In this document: one piece after another, positions 16,794 through 26,290 of the stretch
How positions within the stretch are numbered: the first letter of the stretch is position 1
Layout of the letters: every line of letters starts with the position of its first letter
DNA from: Oceanobacillus caeni
GTDB lineage: Bacteria; Bacillota; Bacilli; Bacillales; Amphibacillaceae
Assembly (NCBI RefSeq): GCF_019037185.1
Contig: NZ_JAHHXM010000026.1
Location: 1 to 51,061, forward strand
Reading direction: 5' to 3'
Length of the DNA stretch: 51,061 nucleotides
Made by a program: the position numbers and the translations under genes
Notes under the pieces: model-generated
Database searches by the model: none
The model's input: the letters and a program-made list of their open reading frames with translations, nothing else
Told to the model about the DNA's origin: nothing

Positions 16794-16852
16794 TTTTCAT
16801 TATAACAGAAAATTGTAAAATTATAACATATTAACATTTTAGGGGGCGAATA

Positions 16853-18160
16853 ATGATGACAACAACAGTTGGAATGGAAGAACTTCAAGAAAAAAGGAAA
16901 AAATATATACCTAAAGGTGTAAGTAATGGTAATTTGAATGTGGCAAGTTACGCGAAAGATGCAACCATTACAGATATGGACGGGAAAGAGTGGATTGATT
17001 TTGCTGGGGCCATTGGAACATTAAATGTAGGTCATACTCATCCTAAGGTAACGGCTGCCGTAAAAGAACAAGTGGATAAATTCTTGCATCCTGGTTTCAA
17101 TGTCATGATGTATGATGGATACATTAACTTGGCAGAAAAATTATGTGAAATTACACCAGGAAATTTTGATAAGCAGGCACTTCTCTTAAATTCAGGAGCA
17201 GAAGCTGTTGAAAATGCAATAAAGGTATCACGTAAATATACAGGAAGGCAAGCTGTTGTTTCATTTGTTCGCGGGTTTCATGGAAGAACCAACATGACAA
17301 TGAGCATGACAAGTAAAGTGAAACCATATAAATTTGGATTCGGCCCTTTTGCACCAGAAGTGTATCAAGCGCCATTTCCATATTTATATCAGAAACCAGC
17401 AGGATTAACGGATGATGAATATGTGGATCTAACCATTCAAAACTTCAAAGATTTCTTTGTAGAAACGGTAGCACCGGAAAACGTTGCATGTGTGGTTATG
17501 GAACCAGTTCAAGGTGAAGGTGGATTTATTATTCCTCCGAAGAAATTTGTTCAAGAAGTAAGAGATTTCTGTTCCGAACATGGCATTGTTTTTGTAGCAG
17601 ATGAAATCCAAACTGGCTTTGGACGTACAGGAAAACTTTTTGCAATGGAACACTTTGATGTCGTACCTGATCTTGTAACGGTTTCCAAGTCACTTGCTGC
17701 AGGACTCCCACTAAGTGGTGTCGTTGGTAGAAAAGAAATTTTAGATGCAGCGAACCCTGGAGAACTCGGCGGAACCTATGCTGGTAGCCCTGTAGCTTGT
17801 GCTGCTGCATTAGCGGTTATCGATATAATTGAGGAAGAAGATTTACTCACCAAATCTGAACTTCTTGGACAAAAATTGGAAGACAAACTTCAAGAACTTC
17901 GAAAAAAATATGAATTCGTTGGTGATATTCGTCGTTTAGGATCCATGGTAGCGGTGGAAATCGTGGATAACCAAATAGACAAAAATCCGGATAAAGCAAG
18001 AACAGGAGCAATAACAACATACGCTAATGAAAATGGTCTCTTACTACTTTCCGCAGGGATTAAGGGTAATGTCGTTCGTTTCCTTGCACCACTTGTAACG
18101 ACAGATGTAGAATTAAATAAAGGGTTGGATATTTTAGAAGATGCCTTCCACAATGCGTAA
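16853..18160 (+). CDS. gabT: 4-aminobutyrate aminotransferase
   Basis: The 435-residue class-III PLP aminotransferase has [20 protein letters not shown] (about 103-122), binding the cofactor phosphate, and [12 protein letters not shown] (about 247-258) with the PLP-stacking aspartate. The Schiff-base lysine lies in [18 protein letters not shown]. These features fit GabT, which transfers the amino group of GABA to 2-oxoglutarate to give succinate semialdehyde. It is divergent from gabR and runs directly into gabD (13 bases), so both act in one pathway. The start has a GGGGG ribosome site; the second codon is also ATG. Confidence 0.92.
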   Translation: MMTTTVGMEELQEKRKKYIPKGVSNGNLNVASYAKDATITDMDGKEWIDFAGAIGTLNVGHTHPKVTAAVKEQVDKFLHPGFNVMMYDGYINLAEKLCEITPGNFDKQALLLNSGAEAVENAIKVSRKYTGRQAVVSFVRGFHGRTNMTMSMTSKVKPYKFGFGPFAPEVYQAPFPYLYQKPAGLTDDEYVDLTIQNFKDFFVETVAPENVACVVMEPVQGEGGFIIPPKKFVQEVRDFCSEHGIVFVADEIQTGFGRTGKLFAMEHFDVVPDLVTVSKSLAAGLPLSGVVGRKEILDAANPGELGGTYAGSPVACAAALAVIDIIEEEDLLTKSELLGQKLEDKLQELRKKYEFVGDIRRLGSMVAVEIVDNQIDKNPDKARTGAITTYANENGLLLLSAGIKGNVVRFLAPLVTTDVELNKGLDILEDAFHNA

Positions 18161-18173
18161 AGGGGGAAAACAA

Positions 18174-19562
18174 ATGACTGTGATTCAGGTTAAAAATCCA
18201 GCAACTGGTGAACGAATAAGCGAAGTAAAAGTCAATACCAAAGAAGAAATTAATGAAGCTATTTTAAGAGGCCACGAAGGTTTTAAAACATGGTCCAATG
18301 TAAATGCTCATGAACGCTCAAAACTCCTAAAAAAATGGTCTGATCTTATTCAAAATAATAAAGAAGAAATTGCAAAGGTTATGACGTTAGAGAGTGGAAA
18401 ACCGATTAAAGAATCCCTTGGTGAAGTGGATTACGCGACAAGTTATATCGATTGGTATGCAGAAGAAGCCAAACGATTATATGGCCGCACTATTCCTGCA
18501 AATACGGAATCGAAGCGAATTGTAATTACGCGTAAGCCAGTAGGTCTGGTTGCAGCCATTACACCATGGAACTTTCCTGCTGCTATGATGACAAGAAAAG
18601 CGGCGCCAGCACTTGCTGCTGGATGTACTTTTATTGTGAAGCCAGCGGAAGATACACCACTGACTACAATCAAATTAATTGAACTTGCACATGAAGCAGG
18701 TATTCCAGAAAATGTCGTTCAATGTGTGAATGGATATGGTAGTGAAGTAGGAAAATTGTTTACGGACAGTAAATATATCCGAAAAATTACGTTTACTGGT
18801 TCTACTCCCGTTGGAAAACTGTTAATAAAAAACAGTGCAGATACTGTCAAACATGTGTCCATGGAACTTGGCGGACATGCCCCAGTTATTGTTGCAAAAG
18901 ATGCCGATGTTGATTTAGCTGTTGACCAAACAATCGCATCGAAATTTCGCAATGCTGGACAAACATGTATTTGTGCCAATCGTTTACTTGTTCACGAGAG
19001 TATTGCTGATGAGTTCTCTGAAAAATTAGCTGCGAAAGTTCGTGAATTAAAAGTAGGAAACGGATTAAATGAAGATACACAAGTGGGACCTGTAATTAAT
19101 GAAAAGGGCTTTAACAAGATTGTTTCCCAGGTTGAAGATGCCACTGCAAAAGGTGCTGAAGTAATTTGTGGAAACGAGTATAATGCCGATGCAGAAAAAG
19201 GCTTTTTCTTCGTGTACCCAACCGTTCTTAAAAATGTGAATCTTGATATGAACATTATGCAAGAAGAAACATTTGGCCCTGTTCTACCTATCACGACTTT
19301 TGAAACGTTAGAAGAAGCTGTAGACATTGCTAACGGTACACCTTATGGCTTAGCTTCTTACTTCTTTACCAATGATTATCGTACAGGTGTGTATCTGAAT
19401 GAAAATCTAGAATTTGGAATCGTTGGATGGAATGATGGTGCTCCTTCCGCTGCGCATGTACCATTCGGCGGTGTGAAAGAAAGTGGAATTGGACGTGAAG
19501 GTGGAATAGAAGGTATTGAACCGTATCTGGAAACGAAATATTTATCTATCGGGAATTTATAA
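18174..19562 (+). CDS. gabD: Succinate-semialdehyde dehydrogenase
   Basis: An aldehyde dehydrogenase of 462 residues. It has the NAD(P)-binding region [20 protein letters not shown] (about 128-147), the catalytic glutamate in MELGGHAPV (about 230-238) and the catalytic cysteine in [11 protein letters not shown] (about 261-271). The substrate-loop pattern and the adjacency to gabT identify it as succinate-semialdehyde dehydrogenase, feeding the product into the TCA cycle. I chose ATG 18174 because AAAGGGGG lies just upstream; an upstream in-frame ATG at 18141 would overlap gabT and has no ribosome site. A terminator follows at once. Confidence 0.92.
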   Translation: MTVIQVKNPATGERISEVKVNTKEEINEAILRGHEGFKTWSNVNAHERSKLLKKWSDLIQNNKEEIAKVMTLESGKPIKESLGEVDYATSYIDWYAEEAKRLYGRTIPANTESKRIVITRKPVGLVAAITPWNFPAAMMTRKAAPALAAGCTFIVKPAEDTPLTTIKLIELAHEAGIPENVVQCVNGYGSEVGKLFTDSKYIRKITFTGSTPVGKLLIKNSADTVKHVSMELGGHAPVIVAKDADVDLAVDQTIASKFRNAGQTCICANRLLVHESIADEFSEKLAAKVRELKVGNGLNEDTQVGPVINEKGFNKIVSQVEDATAKGAEVICGNEYNADAEKGFFFVYPTVLKNVNLDMNIMQEETFGPVLPITTFETLEEAVDIANGTPYGLASYFFTNDYRTGVYLNENLEFGIVGWNDGAPSAAHVPFGGVKESGIGREGGIEGIEPYLETKYLSIGNL

Positions 19563-19590
19563 AGATCTCTCTTAATAGGGGGGATCTTTT
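19561..19590 (+). terminator. Terminator after gabTD
   Basis: AAAGATC (19561-19567) pairs with GATCTTTT (19583-19590), extended by CTC/GGG pairs, and is followed by TTTTCTCCCTT. It overlaps the gabD stop codon. Confidence 0.75.
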
Positions 19591-19721
19591 CTCCCTTATT
19601 ATTATAGATATAGAAGGTTGAAACATTTTCTTTTCGTTAATGTACAGATCCTTCCTTCGTATTTGGATGGTCTTATTTCAATGATAAAAAACGCACGAAC
19701 AATATAACAAAGGGTGTTTGG

Positions 19722-21116
19722 ATGAAAGAAGAAAAAAAGTTAACAAAGTCGATGTCAATGACGGACGTCCTATTCCTCTCCATGGGGGCAATGCTTGGTT
19801 GGGGATGGGTGGTTTTATCAGGTGATTGGATTAGTCAAGCTGGTTTCTTAGGAACAGCAATTGCTTTTGGTTTAGGTGGTTTATTGGTTATTTTTATCGG
19901 GCTAACCTATGCCGAACTTGCAGCAGCAATACCAGAAACAGGTGGTGGCTTAGTATTCGTTGTACGTGCCTTTAATAAGCGATTAGGATATATCGCTGCA
20001 TGGAGTGTACTGTTTGGATATGTATCCGTTATCACATTTGAAGCGGTAGCATTGCCAACTGTTATCGATTACGTGATTCCAGTTAATCACTTTGGATATT
20101 TATGGTCCATGGGAGGATTTGATATCTATCTTACCTGGGCATTGATTGGTTCCGTGGGAGCTATTATACTTACATCTCTTAACTATTTTGGAGTTAAACC
20201 TGCAACTATTATGCAAAATATTTTAACTGCAGCGGTTGTACTTATTGGTTTAGTACTAGTTGTTGGCGGATTTGGAAGCGGTAACACACCGATTCTCCAA
20301 TCATTACATGGGGACGGAATAGGTGGTGTAATGACCGTACTTATTATGGTTCCATTCCTATTCGTTGGATTCGATGTCATACCACAGATTGCATCAGAAG
20401 TAAAAGCACCACCCAAATTTATCGGCCGAATATTAATTATATCGATTATTGTATCGATTGTTTTCTATGTATTAATTGGCTTCGGTGTATCTGTTGGTTT
20501 ATCACCAGCAGAACTAACAACTACAAATCTAGCAACTGCAGATGCGATGGGGAATCTATTTAATAGTCGGGTATTTGCTAATATTATCGTTATCGCAGGG
20601 GTTGCTGGTATTATTACGAGTTGGAATGCATTTATTATCGGTGGAAGTCGTATCCTATATGCGATGGCAATACGAGATATGATTCCAAGCTGGTTTGCTT
20701 ATATTCATCCCAAATATAATACACCAACCCACGGCATTATTTTCTTAGGATTGCTCGGATTTCTTGCCCCTTTATTAGGACATTCAGCGTTAAATTGGTT
20801 TGTAAATGCAGGCGGAATTGGAATTGTAGTCGGATACTTGATTGTATCACTTTCTTTTATGAAACTACGAAAGGCAGAACCAAAATTAGAACGTCCATAT
20901 AAAATTAAGTACTGGAAAACTACTGGAATTCTAGCAATTGTTTTAAGTGCACTATTTATAACACTATATTTGCCAGGAATGCCTTCATCCTTGTTATGGC
21001 CTATTGAATGGCTAATCGTCGGAGGATGGTACCTAATCGGATTAGCACTATACTTCATAGGGTCTGGTAAAAATTCAAAGCAAGGAAATAAAGAAGAATA
21101 TAATGAAGTTGTTTGA
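19722..21116 (+). CDS. APC-family amino acid permease, probable GABA/amino acid importer
   Basis: A 464-residue polytopic protein beginning with TDVLFLSMGAMLGWGWVVLSGD (first helix, with the G-x-G-W break that binds the substrate backbone in APC transporters) and AELAAAIPETGGGLVFVVRAF (split for length; the family consensus P-E-T-GG near 68-80). It has about 12 hydrophobic segments. It follows gabTD after a terminator, so it may be separately transcribed. GABA or another amino acid is the likely cargo, by position only. The ribosome site (AAAGGGTG) is modest. Confidence 0.82.
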   Translation: MKEEKKLTKSMSMTDVLFLSMGAMLGWGWVVLSGDWISQAGFLGTAIAFGLGGLLVIFIGLTYAELAAAIPETGGGLVFVVRAFNKRLGYIAAWSVLFGYVSVITFEAVALPTVIDYVIPVNHFGYLWSMGGFDIYLTWALIGSVGAIILTSLNYFGVKPATIMQNILTAAVVLIGLVLVVGGFGSGNTPILQSLHGDGIGGVMTVLIMVPFLFVGFDVIPQIASEVKAPPKFIGRILIISIIVSIVFYVLIGFGVSVGLSPAELTTTNLATADAMGNLFNSRVFANIIVIAGVAGIITSWNAFIIGGSRILYAMAIRDMIPSWFAYIHPKYNTPTHGIIFLGLLGFLAPLLGHSALNWFVNAGGIGIVVGYLIVSLSFMKLRKAEPKLERPYKIKYWKTTGILAIVLSALFITLYLPGMPSSLLWPIEWLIVGGWYLIGLALYFIGSGKNSKQGNKEEYNEVV

Positions 21117-21128
21117 TTAGGACGATTA

Positions 21129-21170
21129 AAACAACACTGGGGGTATTTTCCTTGGTGTTGTTTTTTTTGG
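21129..21170 (+). terminator. Terminator after the APC permease
   Basis: AACAACAC (21130-21137) pairs with GTGTTGTT (21155-21162), with further pairing towards the loop, followed by a run of eight T. Confidence 0.9.
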
Positions 21171-21318
21171 TGATCCCCCAATAGTCTACTAATTCATTGA
21201 CTATAACTGCAAATGGGCATATGTAAATAGGTAATATCTATTATTTTCGAATTATTTGGAGGGTTCTAACAAAATAACTAGAATATAACTATAGATTAAT
21301 AAAAAATGGAGGGTTTTC

Positions 21319-22371
21319 ATGAATAAAATGAACAAAAGATTATTAACATTAAGTCTTACGGGGGCCATCGTACTTGGTGGAACATCTATCGCTTCTCCGG
21401 TAGTCAATGCGGTTGGGAATGGTCCCAATTATGGCGGCAATGAAACCGTAAATACCTCTATCCTTTCTACCTATCAGGAGTTGGTAGATTATCTAAAGAA
21501 ACAAGAAGCAAAACAAGAAAAGATGGAATTAGAAGTCATTGGCCAAACTGTAAAAGGCCGGGATATTCACCTTGTGAAATATATCTCTAATCCTGAAAAT
21601 CCAACGATTCTATATGTAACCCAACAACATGGGAATGAACAATTAACTACAGAAGGAGCACTAGAATTCATAAAACATCTTGGAACAGGAAAAACAAAAG
21701 GTGTATTAGATAACGTTAACGTTCTAGTATTACCAATGCTAAATGCAGATGGTGCCATGGGAGACGTTGATTTTCCATTAGACGATTATATTGCAAGTGG
21801 CGATCGTCATTTAACTAGATACAATGCTACTGGTACGGATCTAAATCGTGATCATATTGATAAAATCCAACCAGAAACGCAAGCTTTGCATGAAAATGTT
21901 TTACAAAAATATGATATAGATTACATGATTGACCTACATCATCAAGGGGCTGACAGGGTAATTAATGGGGATGAATTGGTTTCTGGTTCCATTCTTTACC
22001 CAACTACACCTAATGTCGATCCAGAGGTCGTGCATAAGTCTAAACAATTGGGTGCTGTAGTCTACAATGAAATTAATTCAACTGGTTGGGGAAATATTGG
22101 AAAATACCAAGGTGGAAGCGCTGAAACAATTGCTCGTAATGGAATTGCCGTCCAATACGATATTGCCACTCTATTATTCGAAATGCGTGGTATGTCTGAC
22201 CATTCTAATGAATCATCCGTACTTGGCCAAAAGAGTAATGGTTACTTAATAAAACAGACTATCAACACACTTGATTCCACACTAAGAGCTGTTGCAAATG
22301 GATCCGTGAACGAACAAGACGTATCTTTCTGGGATACATTACCAGAGCAAACTAGTAAAGATACGGAATAA
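21319..22371 (+). CDS. Secreted M14 family zinc carboxypeptidase
   Basis: Residues 1-32 are a signal peptide (KRLL, hydrophobic core, VVNA cleavage region). The mature domain holds the M14 metal site: H104 and E107 in QQHGNEQ and a histidine at 207/208 in DLHHQG. It also has the substrate-binding DLNRD (174-178) and the catalytic glutamate E288 in LLFEMRG. Such enzymes remove C-terminal residues from peptides outside the cell, or cleave peptidoglycan stem peptides. At 350 residues it is a bare catalytic domain without cell-wall anchors. It stands alone with a GGAGGG ribosome site. The GABA genes just upstream are separated by a terminator. Confidence 0.87.
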   Translation: MNKMNKRLLTLSLTGAIVLGGTSIASPVVNAVGNGPNYGGNETVNTSILSTYQELVDYLKKQEAKQEKMELEVIGQTVKGRDIHLVKYISNPENPTILYVTQQHGNEQLTTEGALEFIKHLGTGKTKGVLDNVNVLVLPMLNADGAMGDVDFPLDDYIASGDRHLTRYNATGTDLNRDHIDKIQPETQALHENVLQKYDIDYMIDLHHQGADRVINGDELVSGSILYPTTPNVDPEVVHKSKQLGAVVYNEINSTGWGNIGKYQGGSAETIARNGIAVQYDIATLLFEMRGMSDHSNESSVLGQKSNGYLIKQTINTLDSTLRAVANGSVNEQDVSFWDTLPEQTSKDTE

Positions 22372-22406
22372 AGATCTTCTTAGAATCTCGTGACTTTAGT
22401 CATAAG

Positions 22407-22499
22407 AGGTACAGTGCGACTGGTATTATGGTATTTTTAATGGCGTGGGAAGAGTTCTTTTATGCATTAATTCTCACTAAATGTTACGTTAATTGCTAA
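22407..22499 (+). pseudogene. Remnant of a MalG-type sugar ABC permease
   Basis: A 30-codon stretch reads RYSATGIMVFLMAWEEFFYA then LILTK before drifting into a stop. This strongly resembles the conserved end of MalG-like ABC sugar permeases, whose consensus is roughly F-x-x-x-W-N-E-F-x-F-A-L-I-L-T. No start, ribosome site or other part of the gene is present. It is a degraded relic, possibly of a sugar importer once controlled by the LacI regulator downstream. The assignment rests on this motif alone. Confidence 0.5.
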
Positions 22500-22543
22500 T
22501 GATGCGTTATCCCTATGTAAGGGTATGAATAAAAAGGGACTAT

Positions 22544-22576
22544 AAAACGATTACAATGGTTTGTAGTCGTTTTTTT
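22544..22576 (+). terminator. Orphan terminator after the permease remnant
   Basis: AAAACGA-t-TACAA pairs with TTGTA-g-TCGTTTT around a short loop, followed by TTTTTTT. It lies just past the ABC-permease relic and may have been that operon's terminator. It now ends the carboxypeptidase transcript. Confidence 0.8.
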
Positions 22577-22892
22577 GCATGAGTATAACGATTAATCAAA
22601 ATGGGGGTCTTCCTTTTTAATCAGGTCTATGCTGTCTAGTCTTTATTATCCAATTAAAATGAAATGTAACTTTTCAATTAGTTCTGTTATTTGGTTAGTA
22701 AGTGTATTCCTCTCTTTCTAAAACGCATCCTTATTCTTTTTGAAAGAAACTATCTTTTCCTTATATTTCACCTTCTTTCTCTTCCAATTCGGTAATAATA
22801 GTTAAATCATAGATGAATAGAAAGTTAGGAAATTTTAAGTTGTTCAACAGGGTCTGTTACATAAGGGGAGTTTAATTTAAATTAAAAAGTGG
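22577..22892. other. Intergenic region without recognisable genes
   Basis: About 315 AT-rich bases between the orphan terminator and the LacI promoter. I see no gene, RNA or repeat in it. Confidence 0.4.
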
Positions 22893-22952
22893 TTGTAAAA
22901 CGGTTACATTTATATTATACTTTTACTAAATCGATTTACTAAACCGGTTTAG
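22893..22952 (+). promoter_or_regulatory. Promoter and twin LacI-type operators
   Basis: A promoter TTGTAA (22893-22898), 17 bp, TATACT (22916-22921) is followed by two adjacent perfect palindromes: TAAATCGATTTA (22927-22938) and CTAAACCGGTTTAG (22939-22952). Both have the central CG of LacI-family operators. A cre-like TGTAAAACGGTTACA (22894-22908) overlaps the -35 box. The layout suggests self-repression by the LacI protein plus possible catabolite control of the whole operon to 30369. Confidence 0.7.
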
Positions 22953-22977
22953 CAACTAGAATATGGGAGAATTATAT

Positions 22978-23982
22978 ATGAAGAGGATTACAATTTCTGA
23001 TGTAGCTGAGCATGCGGGTGTATCTAAAAGTACGGTATCTCAGTATTTGAATAAACGATATGATTATATGGGACAAAAAACCAAAGAACGTATTGAACAA
23101 GCAGTAAAGGAGTTGGGCTATAGTCCAAATATAATTGCAAGAAGTTTAAAGCAGAAATCAACAATGACAATAGGTGTGATTGTAGCAAATATTTTACATG
23201 TTTTTTCGACACAGGTTATACGCGCTATTGAGGATTTCTGTAATGAGAAAGACTTTCATGTAATTATCTGTAATGCTGATGATGATCCTAAGAAAGAGAA
23301 GCGTTATATTGAAATGCTTCAATCTAAGCAAGTGGATGGAATTATTGCATTTCCAACGGGAGGTAATGTGGAGCTATATAAAACATTAATCGAGGTCCAA
23401 TTTCCCGTGGTTTTTATGGACAGAATTATTCCTGGGTTAGAAATTGATACGGTTGCGCTGGATAATGAGAAGGCCTCCTTTCTAGCCGTGGAAGAGTTTT
23501 TAAGGAAAGGGTATCGGGAAATAGGAATGTTATCTCCTCCACTAAGAGAAAATGTTACACCAAGAATGGAGCGAATAAATGGTTTTAAAAAGGCATTAGA
23601 CAATAACCAAATTTTATTTAATCAAAACTATCTTATGGTTGACGAAATTAATAATATTCAGGGGGCCATGAAGAAAATGTTAGAACAAGATAACCCTCCG
23701 AAGGCGCTCCTAGCCCTAAATGATAGAGTTTTACATGAAGTATTAGCCTTTACAAAAAAACATCGAATGCATTTACCGGAAGATTTGGCGGTAATTGGAA
23801 TTGATGAGGTATCCTATGCAAAAATCTATAGTCCGGCATTGACCACTATTCAACAGCCGGCTTTTGATATGGGAAAAAAGGCGGCAGAATTATTATTTAA
23901 TCGAATTACAAATAAAAATAATTGTACGGGTCCTAAAATTTATCGGTTTGAACCGAAGTTAAATTCAAGGGAATCATGCTAA
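22978..23982 (+). CDS. LacI family regulator of the sugar-acid operon (KdgR-like)
   Basis: The N-terminal LacI helix-turn-helix is clear (ITISDVAEHAGVSKSTVSQY, then LNKRYDYM). It is followed by the periplasmic-binding-protein-like sensor domain (TIGVIVANIL, VDGIIAFPTGG, DLAVIGIDE). I chose ATG 22978 because GGGAG lies about 8 bases before it; the ATG at 22963 has none. The gene is first in an operon of about 7.4 kb with no internal terminator seen, so it likely represses its own operon through the palindromes upstream. The inducer is probably a sugar acid or its phosphate such as KDG or KDPG. Confidence 0.87.
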   Translation: MKRITISDVAEHAGVSKSTVSQYLNKRYDYMGQKTKERIEQAVKELGYSPNIIARSLKQKSTMTIGVIVANILHVFSTQVIRAIEDFCNEKDFHVIICNADDDPKKEKRYIEMLQSKQVDGIIAFPTGGNVELYKTLIEVQFPVVFMDRIIPGLEIDTVALDNEKASFLAVEEFLRKGYREIGMLSPPLRENVTPRMERINGFKKALDNNQILFNQNYLMVDEINNIQGAMKKMLEQDNPPKALLALNDRVLHEVLAFTKKHRMHLPEDLAVIGIDEVSYAKIYSPALTTIQQPAFDMGKKAAELLFNRITNKNNCTGPKIYRFEPKLNSRESC

Positions 23983-24001
23983 ATCAAAAGGGGAAATAAC
24001 G

Positions 24002-24553
24002 ATGGAACAAATGATAAAAACAGTTGCAACTGAAGTTAATGAGATTGTACAGCAAATAGACGCAGATGAAACAAAGGTATTAGCAGAAGAGATTCAGAAG
24101 GCAAAGCGAATTTTTATTTCAGGTACAGGTCGTTCCGGATTAGTCGGAAAAATATTCGCTATGCGTTTAATGCACAGTGATTACCCTGTCTATGTTGTAG
24201 GTGAAACCATTACACCTAGTATTGAACCAAATGATCTTTTGCTTATTATTTCCGGATCCGGAAGCACGGGTTCACTTGTACAGTATGCAAAAAAGGCAAA
24301 AGAAGCAGATGCAAAAGTAGCACTAGTAACAACCAATAAGGATTCCGCTATTGGTCAAATCGCCGATCAATCTGTACGGATTCCAGCTGCAACTAAGAAA
24401 CGTTTGGAAACAGAGCCAAATACAATTCAACCATTAGGAAGTCAATTTGATCAGTCGGCCCACTTATTATTAGATGCGATTGTTGTTTATTTATTACAAC
24501 ATTATCCAAAGGAAAGTCAAAATTTAAATCAAAAACATGCAAATTTAGAATAA
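24002..24553 (+). CDS. hxlB: 6-phospho-3-hexuloisomerase (PHI)
   Basis: A single SIS-domain protein of 183 residues, as is typical of PHI. It has FISGTGRSGLVGKIFAMRLM (about 37-56), the phosphosugar-binding loop, and IISGSGSTGSL (about 82-92), the second. The C-terminal PLGSQFDQSAHLLLDAI matches PHI rather than other SIS isomerases. PHI interconverts D-arabino-3-hexulose-6-phosphate and fructose-6-phosphate in the ribulose monophosphate pathway. Its usual partner, HPS, is the last gene of this operon, 5.2 kb away, instead of adjacent. The partner's distance is unusual. Confidence 0.88.
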   Translation: MEQMIKTVATEVNEIVQQIDADETKVLAEEIQKAKRIFISGTGRSGLVGKIFAMRLMHSDYPVYVVGETITPSIEPNDLLLIISGSGSTGSLVQYAKKAKEADAKVALVTTNKDSAIGQIADQSVRIPAATKKRLETEPNTIQPLGSQFDQSAHLLLDAIVVYLLQHYPKESQNLNQKHANLE

Positions 24554-24572
24554 GGATAGGAGATATGAATTC

Positions 24573-25208
24573 ATGTCAATTATAGATGAAATTAAAAAGA
24601 ATAAGATTGTTGCTGTAATTCGTAAATCAAATAAAGAAAATATCGTCCCTATTCTTAAAGCCTTATCCAACGGTGGTGTCAAATCTGTTGAAATTACAGC
24701 GGAGACACCAAATGTTGGGAGTATAATTGAAACCGCTGTAAATCAAATTGGAGAAGAAGTTAATATCGGTGCAGGGACTGTATTAGATCCGGAAACGGCA
24801 AGAACAGTAATCATGGCAGGTGCCAAATTTATTGTCTCTCCAACATTGAATACAGAGACGTTAAAGCTGACCAATCGTTATGGCATTTTAAATATACCTG
24901 GCGTCATGACACCGAGTGAAATCTTAACTGCTTATGAAAATGGGGCACAAATGGTCAAAGTATTTCCAGCAGAAATTTTAGGACCAAATTATATTAAAAA
25001 TATTCTTGGACCACTTCCATATGTACAAGCAATGGTAACAGGTGGGATTACAATTGAGAATATGAATGAATATCTTGCTAAAGGAAGTGTCGCTGTAGGA
25101 ATTGGCAGTAATCTAGTAAATGCAAGCAAATTAAAGACCAAAGAAGACTATAATGATTTAACGAAAAGAGCTAATCAATATACTAGTAAGCTAAAAGAAC
25201 TTGAATGA
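24573..25208 (+). CDS. kdgA: 2-keto-3-deoxy-6-phosphogluconate (KDPG/KHG) aldolase
   Basis: A 211-residue class I aldolase with the family residues: R17 in AVIRK, E40 in VEITAETP, GAGTV (66-70), and the Schiff-base lysine K129 in MVKVFPAE. It splits KDPG to pyruvate and glyceraldehyde-3-phosphate. KDG kinase in the same operon provides its substrate. The ribosome site AGGAGAT is 9 bases upstream. Length and motifs are normal. Confidence 0.92.
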   Translation: MSIIDEIKKNKIVAVIRKSNKENIVPILKALSNGGVKSVEITAETPNVGSIIETAVNQIGEEVNIGAGTVLDPETARTVIMAGAKFIVSPTLNTETLKLTNRYGILNIPGVMTPSEILTAYENGAQMVKVFPAEILGPNYIKNILGPLPYVQAMVTGGITIENMNEYLAKGSVAVGIGSNLVNASKLKTKEDYNDLTKRANQYTSKLKELE

Positions 25209-25239
25209 TAACTTCTGACGAAAAAGGGAGGCAAAAAAG

Positions 25240-26265
25240 ATGAATAAATTTAAGGGTGCTTTCATTGCGGCTATTCTTTTAGGTATTATGGTCTTGACTG
25301 GATGTAATACACAACAGGTCGATGCGGATGGGGATGGAAAAATTAAAATTATTGCAGCTCATAACCAAACATCACCGGATAATCCATATCAGACTGGTTT
25401 ATTAAAATTTAAGGAAGTTGCCGAAAAAGAATCGAATGGGACAATTGAAGTTGAAGTACATGCTGGGACAATTGGAACCGAAGAATCACAGCTTGTAGAG
25501 AAACTTCAATTGGGTGCTGCTGATGTCATCGTTGTTTCACCTGGTTTTATGACGCAAACAGGGATCAAGGAAGTAGATTTATTTTCAGCGCCATATTTAT
25601 TTAATAGTTACGACCATTGGTTACAAGCGGTTGATGGTGAAGTAGGAAATAAGATGGCGGAAATTATCAATGAAAAATCAAATAATTCCTTTAAAGTACT
25701 AGGTTATTGGACAGCTGGAGTTAGACATTATTATGGAAAGAAACCGATAGAAACAGTAGAAGATCTTAAAGGTGTTTCACTTCGTACCCAAACATCTGGA
25801 GTTGTTTCCGACTTTTGGACTACAACTGGTGCAATTCCATCCTCTATTTCTTGGGGGGAACTTTACCAAGGCTTGCAGCAAGATGTTGTTGATTCTTCAG
25901 AAAACGCCTATCCGTTCTTTGTGCAACAAGCTCATCATACCACTTCAAACGGCAAATACATTACAGAAACAGCACATGATTATACAACCAGATTTTTCTT
26001 AATAAATGGAGAAAAGTTTGATCAGTACTCCGGCGAACAGCAAGAAATAATTCTAAAAGCTGCAAAGGAATCTATTGAAGCAGAGAGAGAATCAACACTT
26101 TTGCAGGACGAAGAATATAAGAAAAAGGCGATTGATGATGGTGCGATTGTTAATGAGATTGATAGACAACCATTTATTGAGATTGCTAGACCAATCTTGA
26201 ATGATTTCGCAAAAGAGATAGGTGTAGAAGATTTATTAAAGGATATTTATGAACTAGATAAATAA
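25240..26265 (+). CDS. TRAP transporter substrate-binding lipoprotein (DctP family)
   Basis: The N-terminus is a lipoprotein signal with lipobox LTGC (Cys22). The mature protein is a DctP-type binding domain: LQLGAADVIVVSPGFM (about 86-101), DLFSAPYLFNSYDHW (about 108-122), LRTQTSGVVSDFWTTTGAIP with the conserved carboxylate-binding arginine near 185, and YQGLQQDVVDSSENAYPF. It captures an organic acid outside the membrane for the two membrane subunits encoded next. Operon partners point to a sugar acid such as 2-keto-3-deoxygluconate or a uronate. Confidence 0.9.
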   Translation: MNKFKGAFIAAILLGIMVLTGCNTQQVDADGDGKIKIIAAHNQTSPDNPYQTGLLKFKEVAEKESNGTIEVEVHAGTIGTEESQLVEKLQLGAADVIVVSPGFMTQTGIKEVDLFSAPYLFNSYDHWLQAVDGEVGNKMAEIINEKSNNSFKVLGYWTAGVRHYYGKKPIETVEDLKGVSLRTQTSGVVSDFWTTTGAIPSSISWGELYQGLQQDVVDSSENAYPFFVQQAHHTTSNGKYITETAHDYTTRFFLINGEKFDQYSGEQQEIILKAAKESIEAERESTLLQDEEYKKKAIDDGAIVNEIDRQPFIEIARPILNDFAKEIGVEDLLKDIYELDK

Positions 26266-26290
26266 AGCGTTATCATAAGGAGGTAATACC

